Shown: positions 41,125 to 52,200 of the stretch, in pieces
Position numbering within the stretch: the first letter of the stretch is position 1
Layout of the letters: each line of letters starts with the position of its first letter
Assembly (NCBI GenBank): GCA_000827205.1
Contig: KN832567.1
Coordinates: 32,723-96,722, forward strand
Direction of reading: 5' to 3'
Source: Plicaturopsis crispa FD-325 SS-3
Lineage: Eukaryota > Basidiomycota > Agaricomycetes > Amylocorticiales > Amylocorticiaceae
Length of the DNA: 64,000 nt
The notes under the pieces: model-generated
The model's input: the letters and a program-made list of their open reading frames with translations, nothing else
Databases searched by the model: none
Told to the model about the DNA's origin: nothing
Translations under genes and position numbers: made by a program

Positions 41125-42340
41125 TCAAGATATCGCTAACGCGCAGCCATCCACGACTTAGAAGTCCCACTTCCACGCCCGATGCAATGATTTCTATTCA
41201 GAAAAGGGGAGAGACATAGTAGGAGGATAACAATCATGAGACCATGAAAGTCATGTTAAAGCAGCGAATTATAGGTGGTGTTGGGGGTAGCTTCGAGATT
41301 GGTTTGTCGTCTTGTCAGCACTACAGAAAATACACCGGGAGCGCGTACAACACACACATATCTCAAAGCTGACTGTCGCAGTTTAACGGAAGGAAGCCAA
41401 TGAGGGGGGAAATATCGCTGTCGGGGAGGAGACTTATGGGGAGCATGGCAATGGACATGCGAAGATGACACAGAATAAGCACAAATACGCGTCGGGGAAT
41501 GATGCCACTTACCCGATGCCAGTGAGAAGGGGCTTGAGCACATCCCCTGAATAATCAGTACCATTGATGGTGAGCTCGGGGATAGCGCCGAGCTGTCTGT
41601 TGATACCACAGAATACTCGGGCAAAGACCGCGATCATTTGTAGGACATCGGCCTGGGTAGTACCATCGAACTCGCCTATCGGCAGGTCGACAAAACCGTT
41701 CATCTCAGTGACGGCATCACCGAGGATCGCCTCAAGGCTGTCGATGATGGGGGTGATGACCTCCTCGGTCGCATTCTGAGAGGTGAGGAAATCTGCCAAG
41801 AATCCGTAAGAAAAACAGCGACTAAAAGACATCCATTGCACTCACTGAGTTCCTGGGTGACAGGGGTGACCCTCGATTCCAATTTGGCCAGGATGAGGGC
41901 CATGCCGCGGAGACCATCACGGGGGGCAACGCCGCCGACTGCACCCTCGACAGCAGCGACTGCGCCATCGACAGGGGCGTCGCGGCCAAGGATACCACCG
42001 GCAAGACCCGTGGCAGTGCCGATGGCACCACCGGCAACACCCTCGACGGTATTAACATCCCCACCAACGGCGGGAATCTGACGACCAACAAAACTACCTC
42101 CGAGACCCTCAACAGAGTTAACGGCGCCGGAGACGGCGGGTGTGAGGGGGCACGCGAAGGCGTCGAGAGCGAGGGTCGCGATAAAGAAAGTGGAGGCAAA
42201 AGAGTGCATTTTTGTAAAGATTGCGAGGGTGTCTGGCGAGACGTGGGGAGGTTGGGAATAGGGAAGGGGGAGAAGAGCAGGTGACAGTAAGTCGATGGAG
42301 AGCATACCACAGACGCGCAGGACTTTATAGCGGTGGGCCC
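41125..42340 (-). repeat. Minus-strand arm of a 1.2-kb inverted duplication
   Basis: Partner of 17565-18850. It includes the decayed gene at 41509-42209, its TATA box (CTTTATA on the plus strand, 42323-42329) and the 3' flank. The 5' half is well conserved; the last exon is heavily altered. Confidence 0.8.
41509..42209 (-). pseudogene. Truncated copy of the secreted Gly/Val-rich protein gene
   Basis: Exons 42209-41846 and 41792-41513 match the first two exons of the gene at 17697; the second is exactly 280 bp in both. Signal peptide (MHSFASTFFIATLALDAFAC), VEG.AGG repeats and NFLTSQNATEEVITP are kept. The acceptor of the last intron has changed (TTTTAG to TCTTCG at the matching place) and the last exon is scrambled. 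Reading into the intron meets TAA at 41509-41511, giving 215 residues. It could still make a shortened secreted protein, so pseudogene is a judgement. Confidence 0.65.
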
Positions 42341-42445
42341 AGGGGGAGGGCCGGAAAGAAAACCGCGACATCATTCCCTGTTAAGCGTAACTGCTCTAGA
42401 CCGGTTACCGTCTGCCTATAAGAAAGGCGAGCTTGTCGATAAACT

Positions 42446-44050
42446 GTCGACGCTAGCTCATAGTGCACAATAAGGATAGCTGAGGATCGGGAGCCGCGCG
42501 TAGACCTTGGGGGAGCCGCGCGAACCGGGCGGAACGAGAGGACTATTGCCTTGAGCAAATCGAGCACAGCGCTGCGATTGCAGATGGTGTGCACTTGGTG
42601 TTAGTTAACTGTCGCCGGCGGGTTTGTGCAACAAGCCTGCGGTGTCCTTGCGTGATTCACCTTCGCCCCCGTGCGATATGTGCGGCGTCCTTGTATAATA
42701 TGCGCAGCCTCATTGTACCCTCGTGCGATTTGCTGGATTTTCTTGATGGTCGGAGACTCGTGCAGGGGACACACGGTTGCGACGATGCTGTTTCATCGCC
42801 CGATACGCAAGGACGACAAGATGCGCAAGCTTCACGATGCGATGTGCGCACTTGCCGGCGGCGTCATGGCCTGTTCGATCCTGCACACAATAAGGATAGC
42901 CGAGGATCGAGATGCGCGCGTAGACCGTAGGGGGCCGCGCGGATCGGGCAGAGCTAGAGAGCATCGCACTGGACAATGCGATAATAACGTTCAACATAAC
43001 GAGTATATATGCAGTAGCGCCACGATCGCAGATGGTGTGCACTCACCGGGATGGAGTCTGCCCCCTCGTGTCATCTGCCGGCGGCATCCTCTGCGATCTA
43101 CCCGCGGAGACGTGGTGCGATCGGAGACCTGCGTCGGCTCCTTGGTACGCGGAGGGTAAGTCTATCGGTATCCCGCACGTATCGCTTTGCTTGTAGCGAC
43201 CGGGGTCGCTGTGCTTGTCGCTTTGCTTGCGAGAAGCCACCTGGTTCTTGGGCGAGTGTATCTTTAGAGCGAGTGCACAACTGGATCGTTTCTGGGCATG
43301 CGGAAGGGGACCCGCCCCGTTGAAAGCTTGTGCGCAACGTGGCCGTGAGGTGTCCTCGGTAGCCGTAGCAGCTGTGGGCCTTTCGCTTAGTAGCCGGTAG
43401 CAGCGGACGTCGCGTATATATGCTCGCGGAGTTCCTTGCAGCGAGTGTATCGTTTTTTTGTTCGAGATACTTGCGAAGGGCATTGGAGGTTGCGAGCTTG
43501 AAAGCAACTTGGCCGTGTTTTGTGGGCGCAGAATGAGACGTAGAGGTTGTCCTAAGTAGCCGAAGCCGTGACCGTGTGCATTGTCCTAGGTAGCCGTAAA
43601 CGTTGTGTTGTCCCTGATAGCCGACAGACGTAACGCTATCCTACTTAGCAGCCGCGGACATTGCGCATATATGCTCGCGGAGACACGCACGATGGCAACG
43701 ATGTATTTTCCTTGCCCGATACGCAAGCCGTCGCGATGCGATACACAAGCTTCACGATGTGAGGTGCAAGCTTGACGATACGATGCGCGCACTGGCCGGT
43801 GGTGGCCTCGCAGTGCCTACTGGCGGCATCCCATGCAATCCAGTGCACAATAAGAGTAGCCCTGCGTTCTCGTAACGAGATATGCGCGTCAACCTAGAGG
43901 ACGCCGCGCGGACCGGGCAGAGCTAGAGTATCGCATCGCACTGTACAAAACGAGCTCAGCGCCGCGATCGCAGATGTTATGCACTATGATCCCAGACGAA
44001 TGTGTGCTCACCGGGTCTGGGCTCGACCCCTTCGTGTCATCTGCCGCCGG
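42446..44050. repeat. Degenerate dispersed repeats, three main copies
   Basis: Three copies of a 150-200 bp unit occur at about 42462-42600, 42886-43080 and 43843-44045. Each starts near CACAATAAG.ATAGCC, passes through GCGCGTAGACC and GCCGCGCG.ACCGGGC, and ends at GATCGCAGATG.TGTGCAC followed by CACCGGG and GTGTCATCTGCCG. Between them, 35-bp-scale tandem units (CCTAAGTAGCCG variants at 43550-43650; GCATATATGCTCGCGGAG at about 43415 and 43668) occur. No coding gene is supported. Related strings continue to about 44310. Confidence 0.7.
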
Positions 44051-44499
44051 CGTCCTTGTATGACATGCCGGCGGCGCGCTCGCACGATCTGCCGCCGTTC
44101 GCGTAGCTCGCGCTCCTTGGTGCTCGGAGGCGCGACGTGCGTCGCGCGGCTGGATCTTGACGGCATAGAGCCTGTGAAATGGCAGCGCATTTGTTGAGAG
44201 ACCGTGGCGCGATTGAACAACGACGAGTCAACGAAGGACGCCAGATCTGTTGACTCCCCGTGTCGAAGTCCGCCCCTCGCGTCATCTGCCGGCGACGTCC
44301 TTGCGTGATTTACCCTCGCCCTCGTCCTCGTCAAGTATGCTCCTGCGTTTGCCCCGACACGATCTGCCGCCACTCACTCTGGCTCGTAGCTTATTGGTGC
44401 TCGGAGACTCGTCGTGTACCTGATTTCGATGACGGCATTGAGTAACTCTGGTAGATGACCGGTAGCGCCACGCCAAATGTATTGAACGACGCGCCGGAT

Positions 44500-45310
44500 C
44501 GACTTAACGACGCCGGATCGATGACGCTAGATGGGTAGAACAACACGGGAACGAGAGAATAACGAGAACGAGGGAGCGACCGTTGACCGAAATTTCGTGA
44601 GCGCGATCTGGTCGACTCGGTGCGTGATCCTGTCGACTTTGTGCGCGGTCCTGTCGACGCAGTGCGCGGTCACAACAACAGTCCTGTCGCGTCACGAATC
44701 GATTCCGCGGTCCTGTCGTGACTTCGTACGCGTTGTGCACGAGGGATGGCGGCGACACGGCTAAGGGTTAAGACGCAGCTGAAGGACAGGACAACGCTGA
44801 ACGCTGACTAAGATCGGACACGGACCGCGCGACGACGGCGTACACTGGACCGCCGACCGCGAAGGCGCGAATCCGTTGCGCAGCTCGCGAATCCGTACGT
44901 GCAGATCGCGAGTCCGTACGTGCAGCTCGCGGATCCGTGAATGCAGCCCGACGATATGTACTCTGCCCGCGAATATGTACTCTGCCCGACGATACAGGAC
45001 CGCGAGCGGTCGCACGATGCACAACCGTGAGCAGCACGACGCACAACCGTAAGCGGCACGACGCGTGAGCGCGCAGACAGTCCGACATGTATGCGCGCTG
45101 GGGAGTACGAGATGTACACGCGCAAGTGGTGGCATCTGAACACTGCGCGATGAGATCGTGACTTCTGGAAACATGACACAGGACATGGTATATACCTCGA
45201 AAGCTGCGCGCTCGCATGGAACATGAACGCTGCGCGCTAGCATGGACCTTGAAGGCTGCGCGCCAGCATGTAACTTGCATGCTGCTCGCCGGGAAAAACT
45301 TGCTCGGCAG
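44500..45310. repeat. GC-rich short tandem repeats
   Basis: Successive families of short imperfect repeats: GCGCGGTCCTGTCGAC variants at 44600-44720, CGCGAATCCGTACGTGCAG variants at 44865-44950, TATGTACTCTGCCCG variants at 44953-44995, GCACGACGCACAACCGTAAGC variants at 45010-45065, and GCTGCGCGC.AGCATG variants at 45200-45290. Units are about 16-30 bp, mostly in two to four copies. Overlapping open frames on both strands follow from the GC-rich repeats and are not treated as genes. Confidence 0.7.
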
Positions 45311-46291
45311 TTCACGTTGTCGCACTTTGATCTGGTCAGGACTTGTTTACGGAGTGTGACACATCGACATAGGACTAGGGTTGGCGCGTCGAGTATGGGA
45401 ATCCTCGAGGGGAGAAAGCTAGCTGGATCCGCGAAAAGAAACAATGACGCGATGGAGACAATGACAACGACGGTGAGAAGCAGACTGGGACACGCCACGG
45501 CGACAGAAAAGTGTCGTGCAAGCACTGGCAGTTACGCGACGACGAACAAGACGCTCGATCGCCATGAATGCGATAGGTTCCCATGGGAGGCATGCCAACG
45601 CAGAAAGGCCCACGCACAAGCGCGAACCGTGAAAGCGCGAGCCTAGAACAAAGGACAAAGTACAAGTCCAGGATGAGATTCAAGCATGCGAAAGAGCGAG
45701 GAAAGAATAGATAGCGATGAAAACGTACATGGTTGCAACGATGAAGACATTGTAATTGATAGGGAGGAGAATTAGGGATTGGATGCCGTACTGGTGCGCC
45801 GTATTTGCGCAGAGAGCTGTTATACTCGGGTGAAGGACTGCTGTATTCGGGCAAATGAATGCCGTATGTGTGCGTGAGCTGCCGCATTCATGGAACGAAA
45901 TTTCACAGTCGTGCAACGGGAACCGCATCCGTGAATGAAGGTGCCGCATTTCAAGAATATAGAGGCGCATTCGAGGAGAAAGGCGGACCGTACAGAGGTG
46001 CAGTGCTCGAGCGAGGATCGAATAAAGGCTTAAGTGGACGGCGGGGATAAGACAGTGTATGTTTTCGCACCAAAAGACAACTTAATGGCGGTGTCGGCAT
46101 CGACAGGGGCTTAAGGTTGTTTGGCAGGAGTGAGCCGGACCAAACACCGCCGAGGCCGGAGATAGCGCCGCCGACGTCCGAGCCTTCCCCATCCGCCCTT
46201 CCCCTTGTAATCCTCATCTCCTGTCGCATACATATAACCCCTCGCTCCTTTACACCCTCGTCCACTCATTTTACTTACTTACCAGCCACAT
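45311..46291. other. Intergenic upstream of the F-box-like gene
   Basis: Purine-rich on the plus strand to about 46060. CT-rich leader sequence precedes the ATG at 46292. Open frames lack motifs. Confidence 0.4.
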
Positions 46292-48660
46292 ATGTCGCCC
46301 ATCGAAACAATCCCCGAAGAGCTCTTGTTACACATCCTGACCCTGGCCCCGCACCCCGTCAGCCCCCTCCTCCGCGTCAGCAAGGCATGGAACCGCATTG
46401 CAACGCCCCTCCTCTACCGCGCACCGCGCATTCGCTCCCCCGTAGCTGCGCGCGCCTTCCACACTACACTAGTGGCGGCGCCGGACCTTGCACGCCTGGT
46501 GCGCGCGCTCGTGCTCGCTGGCGCGTGGCTCGAGGTGGTGCCCCTGTGCCCGAAGCTCGAGGGGCTTGACATGGCGCTGGACGTGGGGGAAGGGAAAGAT
46601 GGGGAGGTGGGTTTGGTGGGAGATTTGCGGGGATTGGGGGTGAGGACGCTAACGGTGAGGAAGCCGCTAGGCGTGTATTTGACGCATGCGAGGCCGCGCG
46701 CGGTGTTGAGGGCGCTGGCGGAGGCCATTCCGACTTGGGCGTGTCTTGTGAGTATCTCGCTTCGTTTTGTGTTCGTTTCCTACCCCACCACTCGTCTCGC
46801 TGTTCGTGCCTACGCGTCGTGCAATTCTCATCGTCCTGTTCGGTTTCCCGTCTCCTTTTCATCCCCTCTACACCCCATTCATTATCCGCTTTACGAACCA
46901 TCACTAATGCCCTCCCCGCACAGCACACCGCAAACATCCTCTTCCCCCTCCCCAACGCACCCTTTCTCGCCCTTCCTACCCACCCTACAACCCTTTCCGC
47001 GCCCTCTATCACCCCCACCCCATCACCACTCGCAAGTACGCGCGCACCCAACGCGTCCTCACCCACAAACACGACCCCTAATACAAACGCGGACCCCAAC
47101 ACGACGGACCAACGCCCAACCTCCCTCGCACACGCCCTCGCGCGCGCCCCAGCACTCACCACCGTGCGCACGCAGCTCCCCGCCGTGTGGAGCGATGCGC
47201 TGCTGGTCGTGTGTGGTGGTGACGACCCTTCGACGGGCGGTGACGGCGCTTCGACGGGCGGGGAGGAGGGCGAGGGCACGAGCAGCGGTGTGGCAGGTAG
47301 AAATGACGGCACAACAGGTCGACACGGCGATGAAGTAACACGCGGAGCCGACGCAACAAACTCAACCGACGCCACAAACACGAAAACGAAGACCAACAAC
47401 CTCGAGCGCATCATCCTCTTCTCCGGCGCCCCTCCCGCTTTCCCCTCCTTCCCCTACTCCCCTTCCTTTTCTCCCTCCTCCTCTTGCCCTTACACCTCCC
47501 CTAACACAAGCGAATACGGAGACGCAGCAGGAGACGTAGGAACAGGAGCAGGCATCCTCCCCACGGCCCTCTACATGCGCGAGGCGCGCCGCCACCCGCG
47601 CCTCGCCGCGCTCATCGCCGCCGGCACGCCCGTCGCGCGCGTCGACGTTGATGCTGTTAATACGCCGAGGGGGAGGGGGCGCGCGTGGACGGTCAGCGCG
47701 GGCGGGTCGTCGAGTGCGAGTGTAAGTACTGCAGGATCGAGTACGGGTACAAGGGAGAGTGGGGAGGGTGCAAGGGAGGGACAGCAGTGTCCGCCGGTGG
47801 CGGGGAGCGTTAGTATGCCTGCGGGCGGTGCGGGTGCGGGCGGGAGTGGGAGTGGGTACGCGAGTGCGAGTGCGAGTGGGAGTGGGCACGCGGGGAGTGG
47901 GTACGCAGCGGGCAACACGGGTGCAGCGGGCTTCGCACCCTCGCTTTCCGCGATCTCGGACCTGTCCGCGGATTCACTCAACTCGCTGGACACGCCCGTG
48001 GAGGGGCGTTCGGTGTGTGCGGACCCGTCGTCCTCCGAGTCGCTGGGTACATTTTCGTCGGCAGCTGGTACGTTTTCCTTAGTGCGCATAGCGTCTTTGT
48101 CTTCGCCAGCTCACCTGTCCTCGCGTATAGATCGGTCAACGCCGTCGTCGTCGTCAACCAGATCGCACGCGTCACCGTCGTCGCGCATTTCACCGCCCTC
48201 GTATCACATCCCCCCATCCTCTTCCCACACACCCTCGTCCTCCGCACGCCGCGCCCCCTCATCCTCCCGCGCGCCTTCTTCATCCTCCTCCCGCTCCCTC
48301 GGCGCAGCAGCAGGCAGGCAGGTGCACGCAAGGGTTGCAGGCGGGCAAGCAAGGGCGCTCGGTCCCGCGTGGTCGTCGCCGACGTTTGGGAGTGAGCGGG
48401 CGTTTGGGTCGTTCTCGCCATCCCCGTCGTTCGGCGTGTCGCAGTCGCTTGAATATTTGTCGGAGGGCTCGTTCGCACATGCGCGCGACGGCTCGTTCTC
48501 GCCCTCTTCGTGGTCGCCCTCGCCCTCGCCATCCTGGTCGTCGCAGGCGTTCAGTGAGGAGTCATTTGCGTCGTTTGGTGGCGAGTCATACACGTCGTTC
48601 GGGGCATCCGACTCCTTTGCCTCTGTGCAGTCGTTCGAGTCGTGCGCGTCGACGAACTAG
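46292..48660 (+). CDS. F-box-like protein with serine-rich C-terminal tail
   Basis: Two exons, 46292-46747 and 46924-48660, give 730 residues. The N-terminus (MSPIETIPEELLLHILTLAP, then LLRVSKAWNRIATPLLYRAP) is a typical fungal F-box, which would link to Skp1. The middle has NILFPLPNAPFLALPT, LERIILFSGAPPAFPSFPY and LYMREARRHPRLAALIAAGT. The last 300 residues are low in complexity: a Gly/Ser/Ala block, then Ser/Pro/Phe repeats (SFGSERAFGSFSPSPSFG, SFASFGGESYTSFGASDSF). The codons are extremely GC-rich. The intron (176 bp) is long for this window and the tail could contain further introns. A decayed copy lies at 57990-59760. Confidence 0.7.
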
Positions 48661-49296
48661 TGTCGCGGTGTGTGAGCGACCACGAGGTAGGGTTGTGCAC
48701 GTCGAGGAGCACTCACACAGCTGCGCAGGCCGCTTCCCTGCACCCCCACCAGTGCACCCTCCAGCACCTTCTACCACTTGCGAGTCGGCAGGACTCGCGT
48801 GTACACAGCGGATATACCCTGCACATACAATGTGGACACCTTGCACATACAGCTGGGATACCCTGCTACATACACCACAGATAGACCCCGCACACTACCT
48901 CACACACGCATATCCAATACATGCCTGATACTACTATGCCCCCATTGGTATTTAACGCGGTAATCTATAGGGTATTGGTAAATTATAAGAATGTAGATAT
49001 AGCGGGGGATATGTGATCTTGAGATTGAACTAGGATTTGGCCTTGCACTCACCTTGCACTAGGATTTTGGGCTTAATGGTAAGCATGGTTACTAAGGACT
49101 AGTATCTCAGTGGTAAACCCGGGTATGAATGCTATGCAGTTTGAGATACTTCACTGACCTTACCTTGGAGTGCATTGAAGCTTCTTAAGGTCTTGTCTGG
49201 AGGAATACATGTTTATGATATTGTGAGATGACAAGATTGAAGATTCAGTAAACTACAAGATCACTAGTAACTACACAGTGTTCACATTCAGTAGAG
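48661..49296. other. Boundary from GC-rich to AT-rich DNA
   Basis: Short direct repeats of TACA/CACATACA type occur at 48815-48880. From about 48950 the DNA becomes AT-rich. The last 150 bp before 49297 resemble the 3' flank of the second NWD gene (63110-63228). Confidence 0.5.
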
Positions 49297-52200
49297 TCAA
49301 AATTCAATGATTGTGATAAGTCCAGATGCAGATCCCATGCAAAGCTTGAAGGGGAGATTATCATGTGCTTGATAGAAAGCAAAAGCAATACTGCATCTAT
49401 TTTCATATGGAACCCACATAACAGTTTTTCCATCAGGTGAATTGAGATAGCCATACTCATCTAACAAGCAAAACTTGTCATGACCTTTTGATGGACCTAT
49501 AGATAAATCTGACACATTTATGATGTTGTCCGCGGTTCCTGACACAATTTTGGTGCCATCAGGTGAGAATGCCACTGAATTCACACTAGATGTATGGCCC
49601 TCAAGAACACTCAAGGCTGTTCCTGTGGCTGCATCCCATATTCTTACAGTGTCATCAACTGATCCTGACACAATTTTGGTGCCATCAGGTGAGAATGCCA
49701 CTGAATTCACACTCCATGTATGGCCCTCAAGAACACTCAAGGCTGTTCCTGTGGCTGCATCCCATATTCTTACAGTTTTGTCATATGAGCATGACACAAT
49801 TTTGGTGCCATCNNNNNNNNNNNNNNNNNNNNNNNNNNNNNNNNNNNNNNNNNNNNNNNNNNNNNNNNNNNNNNNNNNNNNNNNNNNNNNNNNNNNNNNN
49901 NNNNNNNNNNNNNNNNNNNNNNNNNNNNNNNNNNNNNNNNNNNNNNNNNNNNNNNNNNNNNNNNNNNNNNNNNNNNNNNNNNNNNNNNNNNNNNNNNNNN
50001 NNNNNNNNNNNNNNNNNNNNNNNNNNNNNNNNNNNNNNNNNNNNNNNNNNNNNNNNNNNNNNNNNNNNNNNNNNNNNNNNNNNNNNNNNNNNNNNNNNNN
50101 NNNNNNNNNNNNNNNNNNNNNNNNNNNNNNNNNNNNNNNNNNNNNNNNNNNNNNNNNNNNNNNNNNNNNNNNNNNNNNNNNNNNNNNNNNNNNNNNNNNN
50201 NNNNNNNNNNNNNNNNNNNNNNNNNNNNNNNNNNNNNNNNNNNNNNNNNNNNNNNNNNNNNNNNNNNNNNNNNNNNNNNNNNNNNNNNNNNNNNNNNNNN
50301 NNNNNNNNNNNNNNNNNNNNNNNNNNNNNNNNNNNNNNNNNNNNNNNNNNNNNNNNNNNNNNNNNNNNNNNNNNNNNNNNNNNNNNNNNNNNNNNNNNNN
50401 NNNNNNNNNNNNNNNNNNNNNNNNNNNNNNNNNNNNNNNNNNNNNNNNNNNNNNNNNNNNNNNNNNNNNNNNNNNNNNNNNNNNNNNNNNNNNNNNNNNN
50501 NNNNNNNNNNNNNNNNNNNNNNNNNNNNNNNNNNNNNNNNNNNNNNNNNNNNNNNNNNNNNNNNNNNNNNNNNNNNNNNNNNNNNNNNNNNNNNNNNNNN
50601 NNNNNNNNNNNNNNNNNNNNNNNNNNNNNNNNNNNNNNNNNNNNNNNNNNNNNNNNNNNNNNNNNNNNNNNNNNNNNNNNNNNNNNNNNNNNNNNNNNNN
50701 NNNNNNNNNNNNNNNNNNNNNNNNNNNNNNNNNNNNNNNNNNNNNNNNNNNNNNNNNNNNNNNNNNNNNGTCATCAACTGATCCTGACACAATTTTGGTG
50801 CCATCAGGTGAGAATGCCACTGAATTCACACTCCATGTATGGCCCTCAAGAACACTCAAGGCTGTTCCTGTGGCTGCATCCCATATTCTTACAGTTTTGT
50901 CATATGAGCATGACACAATTTTGGTGCCATCAGGTGAGAAAGCCACTGAGAACACAGTAGATGTATGGCCCTCAAGAACACTCGAGGCTGTTCCTGTGGC
51001 TGCATCCCATATTCTTACAGTTTCAATGTCATTTGATCCTGACACAATTTTGGTGCCATCAGGTGAGAATGCCACAGAGTGCACCTCACCTGTATGTCCT
51101 GATATTGTGCGCAACATATCCTTCCAGGTTGTGTTGACCCCACACAGAATCCTTGGTATATCACCTTTTTGTCTGTAATATTCCTTTCTTAATTCTGTTT
51201 GGTATGGAGTCCAGAGCAGTGCAGAATGGTATATTTCCATGGGTGACATTTTTATAATGTCCATGAATTCAAGCATGAACCTCTGGATGTCATGGGCCAA
51301 GTTCTTTTGATTGTCTGATTTCTGTAACACTTTTATTAGTAACTTCTGTATTGGCTATTATCTTATGACTGACCATGGAGTCCACATGCACAAGTAGCTG
51401 CTGTATAGCCTCTAAAGCAACTTTCATATCACCCAATAAACTGAGACATTCAAGCCAATGTAACAGATGTGTTCCGATGAACTTATTGAGCTCTGTATCT
51501 ATATCAAGGTTGACCCCTGCATTAAGATGCCTTGTCCAGTAGATACAAGCATATTTCATTGTATTTGGTATGCCTTGTTCTATTGTGTTGGGGCTGATCA
51601 TGTTTAATGACAATCGTCCAACAATCCCACACATATTTTCATGCAAGTTGGCATTCATATACTGTAGGCATTTTTTGGCTATAAATGCATGATGCTGTGC
51701 TGTGTCAACAGCAAAGTGAGAAGCACGTTCTTTGGAGGTAAGAAAATCAAAAAAGGAGGCATGAAATAATGTTATTACATCATCCTGTGATTCTGGGATT
51801 TGCAGCAGAGAGCTGAATGGTTTCAATAGAGGCTCCGTCTTTTGGGTGTACCCTAAGAGCTCATTGATACATGAAATGCTTTGAGGCATATACACAAGGA
51901 GTATTGTGTGCAAGATGTGTGACATCATATTAGTCTCCCGGGGACGCTGCCCCTTGATATTAAATGCAGCTTCTAGAACTTGCATATACAGTGCATCAAG
52001 AGTATGAAGAGATTCTTGAAATTGACCTGCCACAATACTGTCCATAATGTGCTGGAGCCGATCAACAGGATCTGCTGTCTCTGAGGACACAAATTGATAG
52101 ACTGTGAATGCAAAGATGAATAGCTTTCCAGCTTCTTGGGTCAAAATATCAATAGTGGAAGCAGGGGGCCAGTCATTTGCTGATCCACTGATAGGATTCC

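Noticed and set aside
44761-45525. 254-codon open frame on the minus strand
   Set aside because: It lies over GC-rich tandem repeats and several frames are open at once, so openness is not evidence of coding.
46464-47414. 316-codon open frame antisense to the F-box-like gene
   Set aside because: Shadow of very GC-rich codons on the opposite strand; the sense strand has the F-box.
51290-51340. Apparent frameshift between the NACHT and WD40 parts of the NWD gene
   Set aside because: A 52-bp intron (51373-51322) with good donor, branch site CTAAT and acceptor joins the two frames without any base change.
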